Assembly (NCBI RefSeq): GCF_014206875.1
Contig: NZ_JACIJO010000003.1
Coordinates: 1,134,660-1,198,659 of the forward strand
Direction of reading: 5' to 3'
Length of the DNA: 64,000 nt
Source: Algoriphagus iocasae
GTDB taxonomy: Bacteria; Bacteroidota; Bacteroidia; Cytophagales; Cyclobacteriaceae
Made by a program: the position numbers and the translations under genes. The stretch's first letter is position 1, and each line of letters opens with the position of its first letter. This document shows positions 8,885 to 16,445 of this stretch, piece by piece. The notes beneath the pieces are model-generated. The model worked only from the letters and a program-made list of their open reading frames with translations. It did not search any database and had not been told where the DNA came from.

Positions 8885-10156
8885 ATGAGACAACTACTTT
8901 TACTTCCGCTTTTAGTATTGGGGGAATGGGCCTTGTGCCAAAGTCTCCCAGAGAAAACCAAAGAGAAGACAGAACAAAAGGTCATTCAGCGTACGGATCA
9001 AAAAATTGATCAAAGCATTGACAAAGGCCTCAACAAAATGGAAGAGGCGATCAATGGCATGTTTAAAAAGAAATCAAAGAAGTCGAAAGAGGAACCTGGT
9101 GAAGAAGATGGATTGGATGATTCTGGTAGTGCCAAATCTCCTTCTTCCAAGTCTCCCGCTCAGGCATCTGATTTTGTGCCGGGAGTGGAAGTCTTGTTCA
9201 GTGATGATTTTTCCCAAGATGCCTTGGGGGATTTTCCTGCACAGTGGAATACCAATGGAAGTGGGCAGGTGGTTGAGGTAGAAGGTCAGCGCTGGCTGGA
9301 GGTAATCCACAACAGTATCGTCAATCCGGTGATGGACCAAGCCCTTCCCGAAAATGCCACGGTCCAGTTTGATTTGCTGCTATTGGAGGATGGCTCCACG
9401 CCATTTGTGCAGTTTGGCCTGACCAACGTGCGGGATATTCTGAGAGAAGATGTCAACTATGGCAATAAATTTTTTGTGAATATTCATGGCTTTGCAGGAA
9501 ATGACACCAAAACGCTGGAGTATGGACTCAAAGCCGATGTACTAGGCAATAAGAGTGATTTTCCATTGACCCAATACGTAAATGAGGTACTTCATGTGGA
9601 CATCGCTATCAATAAAACCCGGGTCAGAATTTATTTTGACGGGCAAAAACTGATCGACCTACCCCGGGCCCTTAGTCCGGATCTGCTCAACAATATTTTT
9701 TTCAACAATAACTACGTCATCCCTGCCTCCGAAACTCCCTTGTACCTTGGGAATGTCCGCATAGCCTCGGCCGAAACCGATGCCAGAAGCCTACTGATCA
9801 AGCAATTGATGGAAGAAGGAACTGCCTCTACCTCTGAAATACTCTTTGCGGTGAATAGTGATATCATTGAGACTTCCTCTTTTCCGATCCTGGATCAAAT
9901 AGGTCAGGCATTGCTGAGTAATCCGGGAATGAATCTTAAAATTACCGGTCACACCGATAGCGATGGAGACGATTCCAGTAACCTGGCTCTATCTATCAAC
10001 CGGGCAAATTCGGTCAAGACCTATCTGATCACCAAAAAAGGCATAGAGGCCGGAAGGTTGACCATTGATGGAAAAGGGGAGACGATGCCTGTGGCGCCAA
10101 ATACCTCTGCTGAGGGCAAAGCCAAAAACAGAAGAGTGCAATTCACTAAAAACTGA
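8885..10156 (+). CDS. OmpA-family protein with extra N-terminal domain
   Basis: 423 aa. A signal peptide ends near ALCQ, followed by a lysine/glutamate-rich low-complexity stretch (about 20-85). A central domain (about 95-300) has beta-sandwich or concanavalin-like character (VLFSDDFSQDALGDFPAQW, TVQFDLLLLEDG, RIYFDGQKLIDLP). The C-terminal domain is OmpA-like, with ITGHTDSDGDDSSNLALS, RANSVKTYL, the GKGE motif and NRRVQF, which normally bind peptidoglycan. Probably periplasmic or outer-membrane attached. The next gene starts 3 bp after the stop, so they are co-transcribed. Confidence 0.88.
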   Translation: MRQLLLLPLLVLGEWALCQSLPEKTKEKTEQKVIQRTDQKIDQSIDKGLNKMEEAINGMFKKKSKKSKEEPGEEDGLDDSGSAKSPSSKSPAQASDFVPGVEVLFSDDFSQDALGDFPAQWNTNGSGQVVEVEGQRWLEVIHNSIVNPVMDQALPENATVQFDLLLLEDGSTPFVQFGLTNVRDILREDVNYGNKFFVNIHGFAGNDTKTLEYGLKADVLGNKSDFPLTQYVNEVLHVDIAINKTRVRIYFDGQKLIDLPRALSPDLLNNIFFNNNYVIPASETPLYLGNVRIASAETDARSLLIKQLMEEGTASTSEILFAVNSDIIETSSFPILDQIGQALLSNPGMNLKITGHTDSDGDDSSNLALSINRANSVKTYLITKKGIEAGRLTIDGKGETMPVAPNTSAEGKAKNRRVQFTKN

Positions 10157-10159
10157 GTG

Positions 10160-11203
10160 ATGAGACGGGTTTTGATTCTGTTTTTAATGGTGCTTTTGGT
10201 CTGGGATGCACAAGCGCAAAAGTCGGATAAAGAAAAAGCACTGGACGCCATGATTCAGTCGGGGATGATACGCCGGGAAGGGAATAACCTGATTGTGAAG
10301 GTGCCCAGCAATGCTGATACTGCACAGTACAAACTGATGTACAGTGGCTTGATTACGGATCCAAAGATCCGATTAAGATTTGAAACTTCCACACCGGTGT
10401 CTGCGACGACTCCTTCGGGCGGATCTATCTTTTCCAACCAGGGAATCAATACTTCCGGTCAGTCTCAGGTAAGTCCACAGGATCTGGGGCCAATGACGGC
10501 ACCATCTCAGGTCGCGGTCCAATCTCACATGGTTGTTTTGGGATATACAGGGATGATTTCGCCCACTGCCAGTCAGCAGTTTACAGAGCATAACTGGACC
10601 GTACCAGAGGGTGTGACCTCGGTTCGGATGGAGGGCTGGAGTGCTGGAGCTGACGGCTATGGTATGGGTACAGGGGGAGGTGCCGGAGGGTATTTTCTTT
10701 CGGTAATTCAGGTGGTCCCTGGTACCGTATTTCGGATTCGTATTCCGGCGAGTGGGAGAAATCTGTATCCCCTGGTCATCCAATCGGATTTGGGTTCGCT
10801 GACCATGACCAGCGGCAAGCATCCCGCTGTGGAGATGAGAGATTTGACTCCTGAGGCTTCTAAGGGTGGTTATTTGGAACGAACCTCTGGAGTTTTTGAG
10901 AGAAATACTTTTAGTATCCGAGGAGAAGGCGGCCAAGCGGTCAAGGCAACGCCTTTGCGGGAAATTGCCTCAAATGTGTATACCTATCAAATCATCGGAG
11001 GAAAAGGCGGGGATGCGCCAAGGGGTGGTTCAGGTGGTGAGGGGATTTTCAAAGTCAACGGCTTTCCGGAATTGTCTAGAGCTGCCCAGCCCGGAAATTT
11101 CCCGGGCGGTGGTGGAGGTGCAGGCTATGAACAATATGATCCCAACGCCTCGGATATCAACAGTAGCACTGGAGCGTCTGGCGTGCTGATCATTTACTAT
11201 TGA
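10160..11203 (+). CDS. Secreted glycine-rich protein
   Basis: ATG 10160 is preferred to the GTG one codon earlier; it gives a signal peptide ending in AQAQ. After a variable N-terminal part, the C-terminal half opens with WTVPEGVTSVRMEGWSAGA, a common lead-in of glycine-rich (Gly_rich-type) extracellular domains. Runs such as GTGGGAGGYF, GGKGGDAPRGGSGGEG and GGGGGAGY follow, and the protein ends in GASGVLIIYY, the usual closing strand. Likely a secreted adhesin-like or matrix module. It sits tightly between the OmpA-like gene and the next ORF (4-bp gap). Confidence 0.75.
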   Translation: MRRVLILFLMVLLVWDAQAQKSDKEKALDAMIQSGMIRREGNNLIVKVPSNADTAQYKLMYSGLITDPKIRLRFETSTPVSATTPSGGSIFSNQGINTSGQSQVSPQDLGPMTAPSQVAVQSHMVVLGYTGMISPTASQQFTEHNWTVPEGVTSVRMEGWSAGADGYGMGTGGGAGGYFLSVIQVVPGTVFRIRIPASGRNLYPLVIQSDLGSLTMTSGKHPAVEMRDLTPEASKGGYLERTSGVFERNTFSIRGEGGQAVKATPLREIASNVYTYQIIGGKGGDAPRGGSGGEGIFKVNGFPELSRAAQPGNFPGGGGGAGYEQYDPNASDINSSTGASGVLIIYY

Positions 11204-11207
11204 TAAG

Positions 11208-12509
11208 ATGAAAAAACTACTGATTGCCTTACTGTTTTATGGCTTTGCTCTGGGAGGACTGATGGCCCAAGATCGGGAACGAAGGGATAGCCTGGCGTTT
11301 ACAGACCATCCCCACAGGCCGTTTTTGCTTTCTGTTTTGGAGGCTCCCGTGCTGGAGGGAATGAGTGAGCCAAGGATTATTTTACCCAATGTCCAGCTGC
11401 TTTGCTATGACAAGGCGATCACATTCAAAGTAACTACACCCTCCGGTGAATCTCAGGGCTGTCTTTTTATTGATACGGAAGGCGGATTTATGTCATTCAT
11501 CCCACCCAAACCGGGTGAGATTCCTGATTGCACGATTAAGCCAGAGGAAGAAGAATTTGACCTCACCGTTATGGGTTTGGCGGGAAATTCCTATCATTAT
11601 TTTAACTATAGAAACCACGGAACTCTATATCATGGGGTCACGAATACAGGGATTGAGACCACGCAAATAAGCTACACCCACAGTCCAGAACCCATTGAGC
11701 TTCGCAGGACTGAAATGACTAAAGAGTTTCTAGGAGGCAAAGTCAAGGCATTTGCCTACAAAGTCACCGACCGCACCGAACTATGGTATCTTTTTGGAAA
11801 AGAACTGCCTGACAAAGTCAACTTTGCTCCTAAAAAGTACCTGGGCAATTTTGGAATTGGCTATCAGCAAGCCGAAGAAGGACTCTTTTTGATTCTTGAA
11901 GTGGAGGGATCTCCCTACAATGCGCAGATCGTTGACATCTGGGACGTACAAAACTGTTTTGATAGTCGGCCATTTAAACCGATGGAAACGGAGATCTTCG
12001 AACGGGCTCTGGAAAGTAATGAGCGGGAAAAGCAAAAGGTGGAGCAACAGGCCCAGAAGATCAACTCCGAGGACTATTGTGCCGGGATCAAAGAAAGGAA
12101 TTTGCAATTTAAGCGGGAAGTGGCTGAGCGCAAAGAAGGCCAGTTAAGAGTAGGGCAGAGTTCCGCACAGTCCCGGCTAGGACAACCCAATCAGCAGTCT
12201 GCAGCCACCTACCAGAGTTTTTCCCAGACCATGCTCAATTTTGACGACATGATTCAGGAAAGCATTTACGATATAGAACTCCGGATTTGTGAGCAGGAGC
12301 GCATGCTAACCTTTCAGGGAAATGTCAACAGTCCCTCGACAGTACAGCGAATCCGAGCCAAAATCGAATGTCTCGAGCAGGAAAAGCAGGGACAGATTTC
12401 TATGAAGGAGCAGTTTGCCCAGATGGATGCTGCCAACAGCAATGATCCCCAACTACCATACAAGAAACTCCAGCAGCTGTCTTCCTTACAAAGGTCCCGC
12501 TGCAACTAA
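11208..12509 (+). CDS. Hypothetical exported protein, 433 aa
   Basis: Signal peptide MKKLLIALLFYGFALGGLMAQ. The first two thirds read as beta-rich (IILPNVQLLCYDKAITFKV, GYQQAEEGLFLILEVEG). The last third is helical and charged with glutamine-rich coiled-coil character (ESNEREKQKVEQQAQKINSE, SQSRLGQPNQQSAATYQSF). I do not recognise a family. Position in the tight run with the OmpA-like and glycine-rich genes suggests a shared envelope role. Two cysteines in the C-terminal third (ELRICEQE, AKIECLEQE) may pair. Confidence 0.7.
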   Translation: MKKLLIALLFYGFALGGLMAQDRERRDSLAFTDHPHRPFLLSVLEAPVLEGMSEPRIILPNVQLLCYDKAITFKVTTPSGESQGCLFIDTEGGFMSFIPPKPGEIPDCTIKPEEEEFDLTVMGLAGNSYHYFNYRNHGTLYHGVTNTGIETTQISYTHSPEPIELRRTEMTKEFLGGKVKAFAYKVTDRTELWYLFGKELPDKVNFAPKKYLGNFGIGYQQAEEGLFLILEVEGSPYNAQIVDIWDVQNCFDSRPFKPMETEIFERALESNEREKQKVEQQAQKINSEDYCAGIKERNLQFKREVAERKEGQLRVGQSSAQSRLGQPNQQSAATYQSFSQTMLNFDDMIQESIYDIELRICEQERMLTFQGNVNSPSTVQRIRAKIECLEQEKQGQISMKEQFAQMDAANSNDPQLPYKKLQQLSSLQRSRCN

Positions 12510-12522
12510 ACGAAATGAAGCC

Positions 12523-13323
12523 ATGAACTGTAAAATCATGATTATTTTGGCCTGTGCTCTGCTTGCCTGTGGACGGCCCGAAGAAGTGGCTACCACTGTC
12601 CAGTCTGAAAAGGTTTCAGATGCACCGGAATTGGAATCGCCTGTGCCCGGATCTATTCCCTGTGGAGACATTCCTTTTTTTCAACCCGGTACGGAGATAA
12701 TATCCAAAGACTTTAACAAAACTGGACAGGAAACCTCGGCTCAGACCATAAGGGTTTTGAATGTTCGCCAGGAAAATGGTTTTTCGGTTGCCGAGGTGGA
12801 AGGGACCGGTCGATCGCTTCCCACAGGGGCGGAAACCCAGGTAAAGTTTAGCTATCGATGTGATGGCAATAATTTATACTTTGACATGGCATCAATGTAT
12901 AGAACTCAGGCAAAAGCCAAGGATTCGACTTTTCAGTCAGAGGAATTTATTCTTCCTCTCCAGCTGAAAGTAGGGGAGAATCTACCTGATATCGTTTCTA
13001 CCGTTCGTTCAGAGCAAGGAGGAAAGCCCCGTTCCATGACGATTACACTTTCCAATAGGAAAGTCACCGCTCAGGAGTCTGTTACCACGGAGGCTGGGAC
13101 TTGGGATGCATTTAAAATCACCAACGATCTGAAGATAGATATGGAATTGCCCGGCATGGATGCGAACATGAAAGAGATGATTGCGAAAATGCAGGCAGAG
13201 ACCAAATTGAGCTCCATTACCTGGTTTGCCCCGGCTATCGGAATAGTCAAATCAGAAACCTACAAAAACGGAGAATTGGAGTCGGGCAACCGAATTGTGG
13301 GTATTCGTAATCTTCGTCATTAA
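12523..13323 (+). CDS. TapB/DUF3108-like lipoprotein
   Basis: ATG 12523 gives a short lipoprotein signal with lipobox LLAC (MNCKIMIILACALLACGRPE); longer upstream starts would lack one. The mature protein of about 250 aa has the beta-rich pattern of TapB/DUF3108-like proteins: DIPFFQPGTEI at the start, EFILPLQLKVGE in the middle, TTEAGTWDAFKI, and WFAPAIGIVKSE near the end. Such proteins are periplasmic or outer-membrane lipoproteins of unknown biochemical role. Last gene of the run that begins with the sensor kinase; spacing to the preceding gene is 13 bp. Confidence 0.78.
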   Translation: MNCKIMIILACALLACGRPEEVATTVQSEKVSDAPELESPVPGSIPCGDIPFFQPGTEIISKDFNKTGQETSAQTIRVLNVRQENGFSVAEVEGTGRSLPTGAETQVKFSYRCDGNNLYFDMASMYRTQAKAKDSTFQSEEFILPLQLKVGENLPDIVSTVRSEQGGKPRSMTITLSNRKVTAQESVTTEAGTWDAFKITNDLKIDMELPGMDANMKEMIAKMQAETKLSSITWFAPAIGIVKSETYKNGELESGNRIVGIRNLRH

Positions 13324-13360
13324 ATAAAATATTCTTAGATCTAATTTGAGGTTGGCTATT

Positions 13361-14104
13361 TTAGAAAATTTTATACGTTATGCCGAGATCTAGATAGATG
13401 TTGTACATATTGAAATCTATTCCAGTAAAGGATTCTGGAAATCCTGGAATTAAACCCCATTTGAGATTCCCGGCAACCCCAAAATTTCCAAATAGATATT
13501 TTTCTGCCCCTACCGATATACCCAAATCAAAATTATTGAGCTCATCGCTGAAATCAAAAGCAGCATAATCTACTTCTACTTTTTCCCCAAGTGAATTACC
13601 TTTTCTTAGATAGCCGTCAGACACTGACCCAGTAAAAGAGCCATCAAGCAGCCATGCAAAATACATCCCCCCTTTAAATCTCCATCTATTTTCAGTAGTA
13701 TATGAAGCATATAAAGGGATAGAAAGGTACATGTTCTTCACATTGGTTGTATTTGTGCCAGTAAAGTCGCCTTCCAAGGAAGATCCATCCATCGTAATTA
13801 TCGTGTGGAAATACTGGACGCGGTCTGTTACTTTCATACCCTTCCAATCTAGGCCAATACCACTACCAATACCCCATCCACCCTTTAGTTTATATGAGCT
13901 TTCTAAACCAATTACAGGGGAAAATCCTGGTGAGTAACTCTTAATTTCCCGTATAGTATTAGGGAAGGAAACTGGTGCCAATCCACCTAGATTATAACCA
14001 ACATGGATATATACATCCATATTGCTTTTTGAGTCCTCCTGAGCTACTACCGACTTGTGTAAAGTCAAGAAAATAACAATTAAAATAAGTATATTTTTTT
14101 TCAT
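13361..14104 (-). CDS. Outer-membrane beta-barrel (PorT-like) protein
   Basis: Start at ATG 14104, where MKKNILILIVIFLTLHKSVVAQ forms a signal peptide. The 247-aa product alternates aromatic strands and turns: VYIHVGYNLGG, GWGIGSGIGLDWKGMKV, LGISVGAEKYLFGNFG, and an aromatic C-terminal strand ending in TYKIF. Barrel proteins end in such an aromatic residue as the Bam signal. This matches the PorT/OMP_b-brl family. Convergent with the TapB-like gene (37 bp apart). Confidence 0.8.
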   Translation of the reverse strand: MKKNILILIVIFLTLHKSVVAQEDSKSNMDVYIHVGYNLGGLAPVSFPNTIREIKSYSPGFSPVIGLESSYKLKGGWGIGSGIGLDWKGMKVTDRVQYFHTIITMDGSSLEGDFTGTNTTNVKNMYLSIPLYASYTTENRWRFKGGMYFAWLLDGSFTGSVSDGYLRKGNSLGEKVEVDYAAFDFSDELNNFDLGISVGAEKYLFGNFGVAGNLKWGLIPGFPESFTGIDFNMYNIYLDLGITYKIF

Positions 14105-14238
14105 GTTTTCAGAGTTAAGGTGTTTCATCATGCCCGCCATATTTTAATAGAAAGTTTTCTGACTAACCGTTTATTAACATAAAAGTCTATTCTACAGCTA
14201 GTTCACAATTTCCTGCTATGCTACACTTTAGGGCTGTT

Positions 14239-15294
14239 TTATCTGGGAACAATGGCAAGACTATCCACTACCAATCTGCTTCCTAAAGCCCCCCTGTAGC
14301 GGTCTCCCTCGCTACTGGATGATGCAACTATAGCAACCATAAGATTTGTGGCTGTGGAATCCCAATCTGCTTTGTATATAAATGGAATATCAAATTTGGT
14401 GTATTCTGCTCTAGCTGATCCATCAGGGAGTTTTGCAGTAGCAATTACCTTATCTGAGGTGTTAATGTTTGAACCATTTAGTCGTTCGGGCCCGGTAAAC
14501 AAGACTGCATAAAGTGAGCACTCATCTACTTTTCCAGACACTGGATTTTTGTTTTCATCCTGAAAAGTATTTCCGGGAGTATATTTATAATAGCCAACAA
14601 AACGATCTGGGGTTCCGATATAGGGTTCTCCAAACTCAGTGGCCGATAAGGGATTGATAAGGACAACCGAAGAATTAAAATCCCCCATAAATAGAGAACC
14701 GGCATAAAGATAAATCCCTAAAAATTCTGATAATTCGGTACCTGGAATTGTGACTATCTCAGCAGCTTTAGAACCTGAGTAGGCATCAGTGGTAGAGCGG
14801 GTCGGATAAGCACTTGCTATCTTGGGGATTCCAGATAAAGCTACTCCTGGATTTCCGGATGTCCAGATCTCCGAACCATTACTTTCGAATGGGTATTCAT
14901 ACTTATCATCAGGATGGGCTTTCCAGTCTTCAAAGTCAAATGTCCAGTTACCCACATTAGCCACTTCTACAGTATATGTTTTTTTATTGAAGCCTGCTTG
15001 GGAAGTCACTACATATTCGACTGGTCCATTGTCAAAATGGATAGAATCTAGAGAATTTGGGCTGATAGAGGCATTTGGACTTATCTCAATAATGGGGGCA
15101 ACCCCAGAATCAAATGCTTCGCCAGTCAAAAACAGTTGAATAGTATTGTTGGACTGGTTAATCACTGTTTTACCTGTAAGCAGGCTTTCATCCAATTGAA
15201 AACTGAGGATATCAGCTTCAGGATTTTTTGGTTCCTCTTTAATACATGACTGTAAAAGAAACGCTGTACATATAAGTGCTATAATGTTCTTCAT
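14239..15294 (-). CDS. PCMD-domain lipoprotein
   Basis: 351 aa, with lipobox LQSC after a short hydrophobic signal. An Ig-like domain (about 25-115) carries a typical NKKTYTVEV end. Then WTFDFEDWKAHPDDKYEYP, ASAYPTRSTTDAYSGSKAAEIVT and FGEPYIGTPDRFVGYYKYTPG follow, the ordered motifs of the putative carbohydrate metabolism domain (PCMD). Members are surface lipoproteins of Bacteroidota and often belong to glycan loci. No sugar enzyme is adjacent here. About 135 bp upstream of the minus-strand barrel gene; may share its transcript. Confidence 0.82.
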   Translation of the reverse strand: MKNIIALICTAFLLQSCIKEEPKNPEADILSFQLDESLLTGKTVINQSNNTIQLFLTGEAFDSGVAPIIEISPNASISPNSLDSIHFDNGPVEYVVTSQAGFNKKTYTVEVANVGNWTFDFEDWKAHPDDKYEYPFESNGSEIWTSGNPGVALSGIPKIASAYPTRSTTDAYSGSKAAEIVTIPGTELSEFLGIYLYAGSLFMGDFNSSVVLINPLSATEFGEPYIGTPDRFVGYYKYTPGNTFQDENKNPVSGKVDECSLYAVLFTGPERLNGSNINTSDKVIATAKLPDGSARAEYTKFDIPFIYKADWDSTATNLMVAIVASSSSEGDRYRGALGSRLVVDSLAIVPR

Positions 15295-15446
15295 ATGAGA
15301 AATTTTATTGTACTAATTGATAGTAAAAATATATATCCTCTATCTTCTCATTTATCAATGAGACTTAAACATTATAGGATTATATTAACACAGAAAAAGA
15401 GGCGTTTATTTGGGTTTCTACCATTGGTGATACCACCAATACTTAG

Positions 15447-16307
15447 TTACTTCTTACCGTATTTCGAACCAAATGGAGTACGCTTAATCATGTATTCCAC
15501 TCCGCCTTTGTAAGCATCAGAAGCTGTTCCAAATACATGTCTTGATTGACTATACAAGTTATCTCCCCTGTCATTAAACATTCGAAGATCTACAGTAGTA
15601 TCATATTCTATGGTAGTAGAAGAAACGCTAGAAGTGTATGCTCCTCCTTTTGTCTTCTCACTGCTTTTGTTTGAATCATAGGTGGACGTCTGCTTTTCAT
15701 TAAAAGTTGTGCCAGCCGAACCATAAGTGGAAGTGCCCTTATTGGTGATATTTACTGTTCCATAGATAATAAATTCCACCCCCAATAACTTAGCAAGTTC
15801 ATCGGGAGTGTATGCCGCAAGATTATCAGGTTTAATATTGTTCTTGGCTAGTATTGCATTGGTAGTCATTGGATCCTGAAGAGTAAGTGTTCCATACTCA
15901 CCTTTCACAAAATTGGCAGTGGTGCTCTGTGTGAGGGTCCCCATTGATCCGGATTGCATCCCTGGATCATTTGAAATAAAGGCAAATGGTAGCACAGCTA
16001 ATTTATTATGTCTATCAGGGGAGCTTCCAGGATTTGACGTGGGCATACCACCGGTCATAGAGTCCCCCGCGGAGAATTTTTCTATTCTGCCACTTGCAAA
16101 TTCAATCTGGCTTAGATCTGTCTTTTTAATTTCATAATCAAATTCTTCACCTGGATATCTAAATTTTACCGAAGTATCCGTGATTCCGGTAACCTTCCCT
16201 TCTTTTCTCTCTCCGGAGTTTAATGTTAATACATCTTGTTTAGCTTGTGAATAAGCATTTGATGCTAATAAAAATAACATTGCAAAGATTAGTGTGATGG
16301 ATTTCAT
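15447..16307 (-). CDS. Exported protein with CsgG/LpoB-like fold region
   Basis: 286 aa. Signal peptide MKSITLIFAMLFLLASNAYSQ, then a small beta domain (TLNSGERKEGKVTGITDTSV). From about residue 100, KLAVLPFAFISNDPG, the helix after it and LAKLLGVEFIIYGTVNI match the pattern of CsgG/LpoB-type periplasmic domains, with a long Ser/Thr-rich insertion (TSTYGSAGTTFNEKQTSTYD) before VDLRMFNDRGDNLYS. Function unknown; periplasmic is likely. Divergent from the MscS gene. Confidence 0.65.
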   Translation of the reverse strand: MKSITLIFAMLFLLASNAYSQAKQDVLTLNSGERKEGKVTGITDTSVKFRYPGEEFDYEIKKTDLSQIEFASGRIEKFSAGDSMTGGMPTSNPGSSPDRHNKLAVLPFAFISNDPGMQSGSMGTLTQSTTANFVKGEYGTLTLQDPMTTNAILAKNNIKPDNLAAYTPDELAKLLGVEFIIYGTVNITNKGTSTYGSAGTTFNEKQTSTYDSNKSSEKTKGGAYTSSVSSTTIEYDTTVDLRMFNDRGDNLYSQSRHVFGTASDAYKGGVEYMIKRTPFGSKYGKK

Positions 16308-16380
16308 AATGAAAAAAGGTTTAGAAAAATATTACATGATTCAAATAAATTCTTTAAAAATTAATTTTCCAAATTTATTT

Positions 16381-16415
16381 ATGCTAATATTTATAATATT
16401 TCATCAAATTAGCAT
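16381..16415. promoter_or_regulatory. Inverted repeat between divergent genes
   Basis: A perfect 8-bp inverted repeat, ATGCTAAT at 16381 and ATTAGCAT at 16408, is separated by 19 AT-rich nt and lies between divergent start codons at 16307 and 16446. It could be a dimeric operator. No regulator gene lies beside it, so this is only a candidate. Confidence 0.3.
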
Positions 16416-16445
16416 ATTGCTTCTTTATAGATATCCCTGATAAAG

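Noticed and set aside
10373-10936. A 187-codon antisense ORF
   Set aside because: It is the shadow of the glycine-rich protein gene, with no features of its own.
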